DNA of 64,000 nucleotides from Desulfovibrio sp. TomC (lineage in GTDB: Bacteria; Desulfobacterota; Desulfovibrionia; Desulfovibrionales; Desulfovibrionaceae). The position numbers and the translations under genes were made by a program. The notes under the pieces were generated by a model. The model did no database searches, was not told the origin of the DNA, and saw nothing but the letters and a program-made list of their open reading frames with translations. Of the stretch, positions 7,951 to 17,816 are shown piece by piece. The stretch is from the NCBI RefSeq assembly GCF_000801335.2, contig NZ_JSEH01000014.1, positions 62,001-126,000 on the forward strand, read 5' to 3'. Each line of letters begins with the position of its first letter. Position 1 is the first letter of the stretch.

Positions 7951-8982
7951 CTATCTCCTGCCCCATTGTTTCCAGTGTGACGAGGCATCTGCCGCATCCC
8001 GACGGGCCAGATCAATCAAAAAAGACGGGGCATCATTGAGCAATTTTATGTCGTTGAAAGATGGCTGTTCCTTGCGGCGCTGCAATAGTAACCCGTCGCT
8101 GTGGCCAAACCAGAAGGGTAGAAATCCGCCGAAAAAATATCCCCGCTCCCTAAGTTTCTCGATGCCAGCAAGTGAGGTCGGCTCTCCCAGATTAAATACC
8201 ACCTGCACAATGCCCATTTCACTAGCTGCGAGCTCTTGCTCCGCCAACAGTTGTGCCAAATCGTGTCCAGCACGCCGAACCAGCAGCTTCACGCAGTCCG
8301 CCTGGGGGAAATGCGTCACCTCAATGGTAGATTGCTTCGCCATCGTTTCCGGGACGCTAGGGGACACCGTCCTTTCGAGTGCCATTGTGTCGCATAGAAT
8401 GGAATATTCAGCACGATACCATTGCGGCAATGCTGCGGAGAGACGCATGTTTTTCAGTGGTTTCGTAGTCAACAGAAGTGAGGTACGTGCCTTGCCAGTA
8501 TCACGCGAGGCATAGGCTTTTGAAGGGATAGCGTCTAGGATGATGCCGCACGGGAGCATCCCGCTTTCCTGGCACATTTGCTGGGAGAAGGTGTGCGTGC
8601 AGACCGCCTCTCCAAAGATCGCCCCGGCCCCGGCCATCTCCGGCAGCGTGGCCATGGCCTGCCGCCACAATTCTATAGCCATGCCCTTACCGCGCTGATT
8701 GGGCAGGATCATGAGTTGTGCCAACTCGAAAAGACTCGGCCACAGCGAGCACCGATAGATGCCTATCATGCCAAGAACGACACCATCTACCGATCTGGCG
8801 ATCATGGCGTACTGCGAACCTGACGCAAAAAGCCGAGCTACCTCGGACGGATCGTATACGTAATCGAACGGATGCGCGTCTCCGTAGATAGTGTACGTCA
8901 GGCGGGAAACGCCAAGGGCATCACGCGGCTCAAACTGACTTATAGCATAGTCCTGATCGTCAGGAACGATGTATTCGCCCAT
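7951..8982 (-). CDS. GNAT-family acetyltransferase-like protein
   Basis: A 343-residue protein from the ATG at 8982; the longer frame opens with a TTG at 9102 and adds an unlikely 40 residues. The N-terminal half is a GNAT fold with the acetyl-CoA-binding turn LMILPNQRGKGMAIELWRQA. The C-terminal half has a second, more divergent region ending FFFGGFLPFWFGHSDGLLLQR. The substrate is not predictable. It is transcribed divergently from a CaiB-type CoA-transferase gene with a shared 176-bp control region, suggesting related functions. Confidence 0.75.
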   Translation of the reverse strand: MGEYIVPDDQDYAISQFEPRDALGVSRLTYTIYGDAHPFDYVYDPSEVARLFASGSQYAMIARSVDGVVLGMIGIYRCSLWPSLFELAQLMILPNQRGKGMAIELWRQAMATLPEMAGAGAIFGEAVCTHTFSQQMCQESGMLPCGIILDAIPSKAYASRDTGKARTSLLLTTKPLKNMRLSAALPQWYRAEYSILCDTMALERTVSPSVPETMAKQSTIEVTHFPQADCVKLLVRRAGHDLAQLLAEQELAASEMGIVQVVFNLGEPTSLAGIEKLRERGYFFGGFLPFWFGHSDGLLLQRRKEQPSFNDIKLLNDAPSFLIDLARRDAADASSHWKQWGRR

Positions 8983-9158
8983 ACGAAGATGAGAAATGAA
9001 AAAGCAGCGATCCACAGGGCCTCCAAACGATTTATTGCCGAGCCCCAACAGTATATTGTTGCAGAATAAAAATAATCGACTTACGATGATTTTTTTATGC
9101 AATAATTTTTTACGATATTTCTAACTTTCAGAAAAATTGTCCAATCAAGGAAAAAAGT

Positions 9159-10013
9159 ATGGATAAAAATACTATGGCTTTGGAAGGCATTACGGTTGTA
9201 AGCATCGCACTCAATCTGCCCGGGCCTTTGGCGGCCAACCAGCTTCAAGAGATGGGTGCACGGGTTTTAAAGGTCGAACCCATCACAGGCGATCCTTTAG
9301 CACACTATAGCCCAGGCTGGTACGCTGCTCTTGTTTCCGGCCAAGAACGCATCACACTCGACCTGAAGGACACATCTGGCCGGGCCGCCTTTGATGAACA
9401 GCTAAGCCAAGCCGACCTCCTGATCACATCCAACCGGCCAGTTGCCCTTCAACAAATGCGGCTTGGCTGGGAGGAATTGCACAAGGGATTTGCAAAGCTC
9501 TGTCAGGTCGCCATCATTGGTTACCCCGGGGCGCGTGAAAACGTGGCCGGCCATGACCTCACCTACCAAGCAACCATGGGCCTTCTCGACCCTCCCTGCC
9601 TACCGCGAGCACTACTGGCTGACATCGTAGGAGCGGAGCGGGCGGTAAGTAGTGCCTTGGGACTTCTGCTGGCGCGTTTTAAATCCAGACAGGGTGGTTA
9701 CGCCCAAGTCGTTTTGGCTGACGCCGTTGCGAGTATGGCAGAGCCTTTAAGGCGTGGACTCACTACATCAGGAGGCCTGCTCGGTGGCGGCAGTCCCGAA
9801 TACAACCTCTATGAAACCCAGGATGGCTGGGTGGCGGTAGCGGCCTTGGAACCGCGCTTTCGACAGCGGCTTTCAGACTACCTAGGTGGTACCGTCGTCG
9901 CACCAGCCCAGTACAGAGCTGTCTTCAAAACTCGGTCGGCAATGGACTGGCAGCGCCTTGGCGAGGAACTTGACATACCAATCGTTGCTGTCCAACCACA
10001 CAGTCCGGCTTAA
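9159..10013 (+). CDS. CaiB/BaiF (family III) CoA-transferase-like protein
   Basis: A 284-residue protein. The N-terminus LEGITVVSIALNLPGPLAANQLQEMGARVLKVEP is the standard opening of family III CoA transferases, and AGHDLTYQATMG contains the catalytic Asp of the GHD motif. These enzymes move CoA between acids, or act as acyl-CoA racemases. The chain is shorter than the usual 360-400 residues, so it may be a compact member or have lost the small domain. It begins with an ATG and is divergent from the GNAT gene. Confidence 0.82.
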   Translation: MDKNTMALEGITVVSIALNLPGPLAANQLQEMGARVLKVEPITGDPLAHYSPGWYAALVSGQERITLDLKDTSGRAAFDEQLSQADLLITSNRPVALQQMRLGWEELHKGFAKLCQVAIIGYPGARENVAGHDLTYQATMGLLDPPCLPRALLADIVGAERAVSSALGLLLARFKSRQGGYAQVVLADAVASMAEPLRRGLTTSGGLLGGGSPEYNLYETQDGWVAVAALEPRFRQRLSDYLGGTVVAPAQYRAVFKTRSAMDWQRLGEELDIPIVAVQPHSPA

Positions 10014-10135
10014 ACAAGGCTAATTTAAAGAATTCAAATAACTTCAATCTCTATTTTCTCGGCAATTGTAGAAATAGTCGGTTCGCTTTCTTGTTGCCAA
10101 GCTCGTCATTTAGTTCAATTACACAAAAAAATTGT

Positions 10136-11218
10136 TTATCCATTGAAATTGTGGCGTATGGAATCAAACTCTTTGTTTATATTTAAAAATGCCACAACCA
10201 GGATGTCGTCAAAATGCTTCCCTCTTTCAGAAGCAATAATTCTTACAGCTTCCTCATGCTTGATGGCTTCTTTATAAACTCTTTTTGAAACCAGTGCATC
10301 ATATACGTCCGCGATAGACATGATTCTAGCTGACAGCGGAATCTCTTCGCCCTTTAGACCACGCGGATAACCAGAGCCATCCCATTTTTCGTGATGAAAA
10401 TAAGTAATTTCATTTGCAACTTTGAGGAATGAATTATCTCCCAAATTGCTTTCAGCTGCCAGGATGGCTTCATACCCATGGAGAGTATGTTTTTTCATCT
10501 CTTCGAATTCTTGTACTGTTAATTTTCCTGGTTTTAAAAGGATACTATCTTTAACGCCAACCTTGCCTATGTCATGCAGGGGGGATGACAAGGCTAAAAG
10601 ATCTATATAGTTATCATCAACTAGATGCGCGTATGGAGAGTTTGTCTGAAGTTCTTTTCCCAGCGCGATCACGTAATGCTTAATTCTTTTAATATGTCCG
10701 CCTGTTTCAGGGTCACGATGTTCGGCTAAGGAAGCTAGTGCTTCAATTGTTGCTTGGCGAGTCAACACTAACTCTTCGGTCCTTGCTTTTACTAGGGCTT
10801 CGAGATGAATATTTTGATCTTCTATGAATCTAGAAGCAAGAACCAATGTCAAGTGGGTTTTTACCCTGGCACGCACTTCACTTATTTCAAATGGCTTTAT
10901 AATATAGTCAATAGCACCAAGATCGAAACCTCTAGTTTTGTTTTCAATTTCTGAAAGAGCAGTCAAGAATATGACAGGTATTTTTTGAGTAGATACATTA
11001 GACTTTAATGATTTTATAACATCGTAACCCGACAACCCTGGCATCATTATATCCAATAGAATCAAATCAGGCTTACTATTTACGCAATAGTCCAATGCGG
11101 CTTGCCCATTGTTGGCTACTGCTATTTCGTAATACTCTGAAAGAGCGTTTATTAAAATTCTGATATTAGCATTAACATCATCTACAATCAAAACGGTGCA
11201 TTTTTCTAAATTATTCAC
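10136..11218 (-). CDS. Response regulator with HD-GYP c-di-GMP phosphodiesterase domain
   Basis: A 360-residue RpfG-type output protein. The receiver domain (1-125) has the acidic pair VDD, the phosphoacceptor Asp in LILLDIMMPG, and the Lys in IIKPFE. A coiled link leads to an HD-GYP domain (about 160-340) with LHDIGKVG and GSGYPRGLKGEEIP, which hydrolyses cyclic di-GMP. It is the last gene of a three-gene operon and starts 8 nt inside the end of the hybrid kinase gene, so it is the probable final target of that phosphorelay. Confidence 0.93.
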   Translation of the reverse strand: MNNLEKCTVLIVDDVNANIRILINALSEYYEIAVANNGQAALDYCVNSKPDLILLDIMMPGLSGYDVIKSLKSNVSTQKIPVIFLTALSEIENKTRGFDLGAIDYIIKPFEISEVRARVKTHLTLVLASRFIEDQNIHLEALVKARTEELVLTRQATIEALASLAEHRDPETGGHIKRIKHYVIALGKELQTNSPYAHLVDDNYIDLLALSSPLHDIGKVGVKDSILLKPGKLTVQEFEEMKKHTLHGYEAILAAESNLGDNSFLKVANEITYFHHEKWDGSGYPRGLKGEEIPLSARIMSIADVYDALVSKRVYKEAIKHEEAVRIIASERGKHFDDILVVAFLNINKEFDSIRHNFNG

Positions 11219-14200
11219 CGCTGGCTCCTGTTAGTGTAGAGATGAAAGACTCAAGCTGATCTTCTGCAGAGACATAGTCAAATTCATCAATGCGCTGTAA
11301 AATATTTTGCATCTTGCTTTTGAATTTTAAAGGAATAGCATCAATATTAATATTTTGAGTAATTCTGTCTATGTCAATTGGTTTTTTAGTTTTAATTGAA
11401 GCAACAAGTTGTTGAGAAATATTTTTTAATTCCAGAAAAGAGAGCCTATGACTATCATCGAAGACTGGCCTATCAGCTTCCGTTGCAAAAATACGAAGAG
11501 AAGTTTCGAGCACTTTAAGCTCACTCTTAATTAAATCGAATGATTTGTCGTAATTTTTATCTAGTTTTAAATTGTCTTCTAATGATTTTGCTGCGATCTG
11601 CAAACTTGATGCAAAAATATTTCCTGCCATTCCTTTGATTGTATGGCTCAAAAACAAAAGCTTCTCCTTGTCCCTCGACTCAACACTGCGAGAAATATCT
11701 AATGAATGACGAGCGCAGTCGATGTAAACAGATCTTAATATCTCGGCGCAGATTTTATAGTCATATTTAAATTTTTCGAGATATTTTTCAACATCTACCC
11801 CTTCAATACATGCAGGAAATTTTTCAGCTTCAAATTTACCAGAAATTTTATTTCTCTTGTTAATATTTTTTTGAGATGATTTCAAAAAATTCGAAAGGAC
11901 AGAATATAGTTCACGGATGTCTATCGGTTTTGGCAAGTGGCCACGTAAGCCAGATGCTAAAATCTTATCCTTAACATCAATCATTGCATGAGCTGTCATT
12001 GCAATTATGGGAATGTCCTTAAATTTATCGTCAGCCATAATTCGCCTAGAGACTTCAAAGCCGTCAATCCCAGGAAGTTGCAGGTCCATCAAAACAAGGT
12101 CAATTTTATTCTCATTAATCAATTCGATTGCCTTATATCCATCTGATGCTAAAATAACTTTTAAATTGACACCTTCCAATATGGCTTTGGCGACCTCTTG
12201 GTTTACTATGTTATCTTCAACTAACAGTATGGTCGCTGGTTCAAAGTACCAATTCTCAAGATCATCCAGTTCAATTATGTCTTCTTCACTATGCATTTCC
12301 TTGTCAATAAAACCGAATGAATCAAATAACATCGATCTCACATCTTTCGGCATTAATGGTTTGCTGTAGTATGCGTGAAATCCTTCGTTAAATGATTCCT
12401 CTTTAAATTGCTCGGAACTATACGCAGATAATATCAATAAAATAGTGTTTTCATCAATGAGGTTTTTATTTTTAGCGCAACGGATGAACTCAATGCCTGA
12501 TAATTTTGGCATCTTCCAGTCAGTTATTATCATATCTGGAGGACGGTCCAAAGACTCTAAAATACTGATGGCTTCATTGCCTGAGTTAGCCAACAAAGGA
12601 TTAACGCCCTGCATTAACAGATATTTTTCTAGCAAAAATAACGAATCAGAGCTATCATCTACCGCGAGTACAACCTTAGATGCAAATCGAGCATCAATTT
12701 CAGATTGATAAGGACATATACTGGACGATACGGCTAAAGGCACATTAAATAAAAATGTAGTGCCTTCGCCAAGTCTACTTTTAACTTCTATTATACCGCC
12801 CATAGCCTCTATGAGCTTTTTTGAAATTGAAAGCCCGAGCCCTGATCCGCCATATTGCCTTGTAGTAGAAACATCGGCCTGTGAAAAGGGAGAGAATAAA
12901 GAGTCGATCGTTTCAACAGAAATCCCTATGCCTGTATCTGAAACTTCAAATTCAAGCAAAACAGTTGCAGTATCTAACTGAACAAAATTAACTTTCAAAA
13001 TAACAAAGCCATCTTCTGTAAACTTTATGGCATTACCAACAATATTTATGAGAATTTGACCTAATCGCAACGAGTCGCCAATGATTTTTGGGCAAAAAAA
13101 TGAAGATATATCTATTAAAAATTCAAGCTCTTTTTCCTGCGCTCGTATTGACGCTATATTCTTAACATGATCTATAACATCCATGACGTCAAACTCTGTA
13201 GCCTCTATCTCGAGCTTTCCTGCCTCTATTTTAGAAAAATCTAAAATATCATTCAAGAGTCGAAGCAAGGATTTCGCAGCTTTGTCAACTTTTAGAAGAT
13301 GTTGCTTTTGTGTTTCATCAAGGTTTGTCTTAAGGCAGAGGAATGTCATTCCTATAATCGCATTCATTGGAGTTCGTATTTCATGACTCATGTTGGCCAG
13401 AAAATAGCTCTTTGCCAAACTTGCTGCCTCGGCTTGAATGGCGAGATGTTTTGATTGTTCAGCAACCTCTTTAAGTTTGTTGTTCGCTCCAAGCAAATCA
13501 TCTTCGATTTTTTTCCTTTGGCGAATATCAATGAAACATTCTAAAAGTTTTTCCTGGTTACCAATGCGTATTATTTTTACAGTTTTAATAACAGGAATTT
13601 TAGTCCCGTTAGATTGTATCATTATTCTATCTGAATTGTCTACTGTATGTTTTTTGTCAAGTATTGGACATTGGCATTGCTCTGCTGGACACAAAAAATT
13701 ATGACATATGTTTCCTATAATGAAGTCTTGTTCTGCTCCGAACATAGCTGCTGCAGAAGGATTGACTCTTTCGATTATTCGCGTTGCAGCATCAACTATT
13801 ACAACACCAATGGGCATGCTATCCATTAAAATATTCAGAACCTGTAGGTTGTCTTTGAGTTCAGACTCCATCTTAACTCTGCTGCTTATATCTTCACGAG
13901 AGATTAAAAAACCAGACGGGACGTCGCCATCTTTGAGTATAGAAATTGTGATGTTTTCCCAAAATTCCTTTCCATCTACCGTTGTTGTTTTACGATCAAC
14001 TGTCCATTTAAAATTTCCTGTTAACAATTTTAACTCTTCCGCAAATGATCCAAATATCAAAACGTTACCGTCAGAATCTGCATCGAATATCAGATCGTGT
14101 TCTTCTGATTGAGCACACAATTCGCTGTAGACCATATTTTTGTAGATTATCGAACCGCCAAGGTCGCAGATTGCTATCCCGAGAGGGCTTTGTTGAACAG

Positions 14201-15692
14201 CTTCCGATAAATTTCTTGCGTATTCTTGACTTTCTTTTAATTCACGTTCAGCAATTTTTCTCGAAGTTATGTCATGAAATGCAGTTACCGATCCAGTCAC
14301 TTCGTTTTTTATGACGATCGGTCTGCTCGAAACTTCGACATCAATTATTTTGCCAGATTTTGTAATAAAAAGATCTTCAGCGACATAATTATCGCCAGAG
14401 GATACTTTTTTAAAAAATGGGCAGTCCTCAAGCTTTGTCTGTTCAGTCTGGGAATGAGAATGAAACAAATCGTGAGCTACTTTTCCAACGACTTCGTTTT
14501 TATCGTATCCTAAGATATTTAGTCCGGAAGGATTAATTTCTGTTATAATACCATTGGTGTCCATTGCGTAGACACCCTCAGAAAGAGTGTCGGTTATAGT
14601 CACAAGATTAGCCCTTTCTTCGTTCAGAGAGTCCGTTTTTCTTTTTAAAGATATTATCAAAACGAGTATTGAAAAAAGAGTCCCTAAAAGCAACGAGGTG
14701 TATTTAATAAATTCTTGATTTAACTCGTATACTATGTCGTCTTTTGAAAAACCAATTAGGTAGGCAATTAATTTGCCATCTATATTTTTAATCGGCAGGA
14801 ACGCAATTGAATAGTGTTCATTGCTCTCAGTTTCCGTTACTGCAAAGCTTTTCTCCGTTAAGATGTTGGCATTGACACTCTTATCTCTACTTATTTTTTG
14901 TGATAAACTTTTTGCAACATTCGACAATGGCGAAGGACTGTCTGGTAAAACTGCATTAGGGTCTTCGACTAAGTAACTATCGTTAATCACAGATGGACTA
15001 TACAGCCACTCCTGGTCCTGAACCAATATTCTAGAGACAACATCTTTTTTGACAATAAGAAGGTATTCCTTCTTTGAATCTAGATACTCCAGCGAGTCGC
15101 GTATTGACTTCGTAGAAAGACAAAATTCAACAGCTCCAATAAATTCATTATTAAACAAAAGGGGATATATGTATCTAAATCCGGATACGGTCGCACCTGT
15201 TTCAAAACCCTGTGTTGGTTTGATAGTTTGAAACACTTTCTGTAGAAGGGGCCTAATCTTTAGTTGATTGTCTCCGTAAAATTCTGGCAAATACATCCTT
15301 AGGAAGCTAGTGCCTTCTTTGTCGTAAAACTGCAGTTGCCGCAAATTATTATTTTTAAGTTCCTTATAAATATTGTGCATGTTGGCATAGAGCGCGCCTC
15401 TATCTTTATTTTGCTCCGTTTCTTGAGATAAAAACCCTTTGTTTAGTAAAACTAGATTTTCTTCGGTCTGAATTTGGTTGATTACGATATTGTCTATTGA
15501 CATTCCATACATTTTTACAGAAGCCCTGTACGCAATGTCAAGATTAGACAATATCTCAGAATAGTGAGCATTGATCCTTTCTCGCCTATTTTTGTCCAAT
15601 ATGGAATAACTAGCGATAGCAATCGCTAGCAAAATAATAAAAAATAAATAATAGATTAATATTTTTTTGTCAGTTGCAGGTGTTGTATTCAT
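11211..15692 (-). CDS. Hybrid sensor histidine kinase (Cache-PAS-kinase-REC-REC-Hpt)
   Basis: A 1493-residue membrane kinase. Two membrane segments (about 9-28 and 332-352) enclose a Cache-like periplasmic sensor. Then come three PAS domains, one holding a Cys cluster CPAEQCQCP, the HisKA helix with [12 protein letters not shown], an HATPase domain ([29 protein letters not shown]), two receiver domains (TDWKMPKLSG; LMDLQLPGIDG) and a C-terminal Hpt domain with the phosphohistidine in LSHTIKGMAGN. The full relay is thus in one chain. The gene lies 14 nt after a PhnD-like binding-protein gene and overlaps the HD-GYP regulator gene, so the binding protein probably presents the ligand and c-di-GMP breakdown is the output. 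The codons are AT-rich. Confidence 0.94.
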   Translation of the reverse strand: MNTTPATDKKILIYYLFFIILLAIAIASYSILDKNRRERINAHYSEILSNLDIAYRASVKMYGMSIDNIVINQIQTEENLVLLNKGFLSQETEQNKDRGALYANMHNIYKELKNNNLRQLQFYDKEGTSFLRMYLPEFYGDNQLKIRPLLQKVFQTIKPTQGFETGATVSGFRYIYPLLFNNEFIGAVEFCLSTKSIRDSLEYLDSKKEYLLIVKKDVVSRILVQDQEWLYSPSVINDSYLVEDPNAVLPDSPSPLSNVAKSLSQKISRDKSVNANILTEKSFAVTETESNEHYSIAFLPIKNIDGKLIAYLIGFSKDDIVYELNQEFIKYTSLLLGTLFSILVLIISLKRKTDSLNEERANLVTITDTLSEGVYAMDTNGIITEINPSGLNILGYDKNEVVGKVAHDLFHSHSQTEQTKLEDCPFFKKVSSGDNYVAEDLFITKSGKIIDVEVSSRPIVIKNEVTGSVTAFHDITSRKIAERELKESQEYARNLSEAVQQSPLGIAICDLGGSIIYKNMVYSELCAQSEEHDLIFDADSDGNVLIFGSFAEELKLLTGNFKWTVDRKTTTVDGKEFWENITISILKDGDVPSGFLISREDISSRVKMESELKDNLQVLNILMDSMPIGVVIVDAATRIIERVNPSAAAMFGAEQDFIIGNICHNFLCPAEQCQCPILDKKHTVDNSDRIMIQSNGTKIPVIKTVKIIRIGNQEKLLECFIDIRQRKKIEDDLLGANNKLKEVAEQSKHLAIQAEAASLAKSYFLANMSHEIRTPMNAIIGMTFLCLKTNLDETQKQHLLKVDKAAKSLLRLLNDILDFSKIEAGKLEIEATEFDVMDVIDHVKNIASIRAQEKELEFLIDISSFFCPKIIGDSLRLGQILINIVGNAIKFTEDGFVILKVNFVQLDTATVLLEFEVSDTGIGISVETIDSLFSPFSQADVSTTRQYGGSGLGLSISKKLIEAMGGIIEVKSRLGEGTTFLFNVPLAVSSSICPYQSEIDARFASKVVLAVDDSSDSLFLLEKYLLMQGVNPLLANSGNEAISILESLDRPPDMIITDWKMPKLSGIEFIRCAKNKNLIDENTILLILSAYSSEQFKEESFNEGFHAYYSKPLMPKDVRSMLFDSFGFIDKEMHSEEDIIELDDLENWYFEPATILLVEDNIVNQEVAKAILEGVNLKVILASDGYKAIELINENKIDLVLMDLQLPGIDGFEVSRRIMADDKFKDIPIIAMTAHAMIDVKDKILASGLRGHLPKPIDIRELYSVLSNFLKSSQKNINKRNKISGKFEAEKFPACIEGVDVEKYLEKFKYDYKICAEILRSVYIDCARHSLDISRSVESRDKEKLLFLSHTIKGMAGNIFASSLQIAAKSLEDNLKLDKNYDKSFDLIKSELKVLETSLRIFATEADRPVFDDSHRLSFLELKNISQQLVASIKTKKPIDIDRITQNINIDAIPLKFKSKMQNILQRIDEFDYVSAEDQLESFISTLTGASGE

Positions 15693-15706
15693 TTTGAAAC
15701 TTAATT

Positions 15707-16567
15707 TTAAAAGTTTCCGGTAGATGGAATTGATTCATTTCCTAGAAGTTTTCGTACTTGATCATAGTCTTTGTCGCTTGCTGGAGAGGTTCCAAACTTT
15801 ATGTTCGCACCCCAAGACGCAAGCAACTCAGAATCCTTGCCTTTTGGCTGGAGAGAAATCAACGCGTTATGAATTTTACTGATCACCTCTTGACTAACTG
15901 TCCTACTATTAACAACAAGTGCAAATCCAGGCAGTTTGTCTGTTTCTGCGATTATGTTCACCCCAAGATGTGTATATTTTTTTGCTATTGCAGTTTTTAA
16001 GCCACCAACGCTATACTCTCCTCGCGCAACCGCAAGCGCAACATCATCATGCCGGTCAAGATATTTGTATAGATTGTTACTGAGGCTATTCCCATTGTCT
16101 CTCATAATACCGTTTGTTGACAAATATCCGCAAGTAGACAGGGGTTGAGTCAATGCTACTTTTGAATTCTTCAGCGTAGATAAATCTGTTTTTGAATTTG
16201 CATTATCAATCACACAACATGTATAGCTTGGTTCTCCCGATGATTCTTTAAATAACACAACTGGGGACACATCATCGTATTCTTTTTTTAAAATCACGTA
16301 AGGCAAAGGCCCTAGATATGCCAAGTCAACTGAGTTTGATTTCATTTTATTTAAGATCTCTACGTAATCATCAGAATATTCAAATTCAATTTTACATCCA
16401 GTTTTTTCTTGGATATAAATAAACATTGGTTTAAATTGTTTAACAATGGCTTCCCTGCTTTCCATTGGAAGTGGTGCAAATCTCAAATTGCAAGATTCTT
16501 CAGCATTAGCTAATCCATTAGTAAGAAAAAAAAATAAGAATAATACAAGGACTGGCGATGCTTTCAT
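15707..16567 (-). CDS. PhnD-like periplasmic substrate-binding protein
   Basis: A 286-residue exported protein. A signal peptide (about 1-22) precedes the conserved start CNLRFAPLPMESREAIVKQFKPM and typical PhnD/TauA-type segments such as DLAYLGPLPYVILKKEY and VALTQPLSTCGYLSTNGIM. Members bind phosphonates or other oxyanions. No transporter permease or ATPase gene is nearby; instead it heads an operon with a hybrid kinase and an HD-GYP regulator. I infer a sensory role rather than uptake. Confidence 0.88.
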   Translation of the reverse strand: MKASPVLVLFLFFFLTNGLANAEESCNLRFAPLPMESREAIVKQFKPMFIYIQEKTGCKIEFEYSDDYVEILNKMKSNSVDLAYLGPLPYVILKKEYDDVSPVVLFKESSGEPSYTCCVIDNANSKTDLSTLKNSKVALTQPLSTCGYLSTNGIMRDNGNSLSNNLYKYLDRHDDVALAVARGEYSVGGLKTAIAKKYTHLGVNIIAETDKLPGFALVVNSRTVSQEVISKIHNALISLQPKGKDSELLASWGANIKFGTSPASDKDYDQVRKLLGNESIPSTGNF

Positions 16568-17247
16568 ATGAACTTCCTTCTGTTTGTCTGTTCAGAACAA
16601 ACTGCCAATAGAATTACAAGTTCCAATCTCTGCAGACGCTGCAACATTCGCAAAGCTAAATTTATTTTTTAGCGACTATACATTATTAGATTTAAATCTG
16701 ATTATTTTAGCTTTACCGATACAGTTGCGCCTGACTTCGTTTAGTGCCCGATTCAAGCTATTTTCCCTATAATTGCGCATAGTCTTTTACTATGGAATTA
16801 ATCATATCATAACCTTTGCAATTAAATTTGCAAGGAAAAACCGAAATGCCTAGTAGCGCACAATACAATTGGGCAAATCGGGTTCAATCAATGACGACAG
16901 CCATGCGAAGACGTACACATGAAAGACTATTGCAGCAGGAACCATGAAATCCGGCAGTTGGCTGACCGCGTGGCGGCGTAAGTCTTCAGCCATGCGAGAG
17001 CCTGACTCCCAGCCGGTTTTAAGAAACTCATGAGCAAGGATCATACTTAAGGCCCAAATGTCACGGACGTGATCGCGCACTGGAACACGGCCGGCTTTGG
17101 CGTTTGGGCGGGGTGACCTGCTGCGACCATGGCTTGAGGCAAGGCCAAATTTTGCTCCCCCGGCCAAGGCGTTGTGTTTTTCCAAAAAAACCGGCAAGTT
17201 CGACATAGGTTTTCGTAAGGCCCCAAGACCGTTCGCGGAGGAAGGAC
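16568..17247. other. Gene-poor stretch with GGGCAAATC motif
   Basis: The first 290 bp are AT-rich and should hold the promoter of the PhnD-like gene. At 16871-16897 is a GGGCAAATCGGGTTCAATCA motif also found near 28.0 kb. A 118-codon minus-strand ORF (16850-17206) ends here but I recognise nothing in it; it may be decayed coding sequence. Confidence 0.45.
16871..16897 (+). repeat. GGGCAAATC-type dispersed repeat
   Basis: The core GGGCAAATCGGGTTCAATCA followed by a near-identical GACG stretch recurs at 27988-28013, where it ends a short tandem array. In both places it lies at the edge of a coding block. Confidence 0.6.
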
Positions 17248-17541
17248 ATGACCATCGACAAAGCCAGGGTCAAGGAGCGCCTCGTCCAGGAGACCAAGGA
17301 CTACCTCATGCTATTCGTCTATCTGGCCGCTTTTCTCGGCTCGTTTACAATCTATAAGCGTCTGGTGCTGCAGGAGCACCACCTCTCCTACTATCACTAC
17401 GGCTATTCCCTGATTGAGGCGGCCATCCTGGCCAAGGTCATCCTGCTTGGCGACTGGCTGGGCCTCGGCAGGGCAAGGCCTCGAGGCCCGCTCATCCTCG
17501 CCGTCTTGCGCCAGACGTTCCTGTGCAGCCTGCTGGTCATG
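17248..17541 (+). pseudogene. Membrane protein gene interrupted by the IS21-family element
   Basis: A good ribosome site (AGGAAGG) precedes the ATG. The first 98 codons give a charged N-terminus, then two or three hydrophobic segments (about 20-40, 52-70, 83-98), like small conserved membrane proteins of unknown function with an LAKVILLGDW-type loop. The frame then runs into the left end of an insertion sequence. Beyond the right end I do not find a clear continuation: the same frame stops after six codons. The gene is therefore broken and probably also trimmed. Confidence 0.65.
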
Positions 17542-17816
17542 TGTCCAGGGACGGGAGTTTTTACGAGGTTAGGGGACACGAGTTCTTACGAGTCCCGCTC
17601 GGTTTGATCCACCTCCCAACATAATGCCGGGTACCGTTGTTCCACTTCCATTCTTGCTTCGAAGCCCCCACCGGCGGCATTCCCGCCCCATCGCCCACGA
17701 TATCTTGCGGCGCGAGGAAGCTTGGGCGGTCAAGGCTCGGCGACAGCCGACCCCGAAGGGGCTTGGCCTTGACGGGCCAAGCGCTCGTGCCATGGTGGGC
17801 CGCGATGGGGCTTAGG

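Noticed and set aside
16850-17206. 118-codon minus-strand ORF
   Set aside because: No recognised domain; it contains the GGGCAAATC repeat region and looks like decayed or chance sequence.
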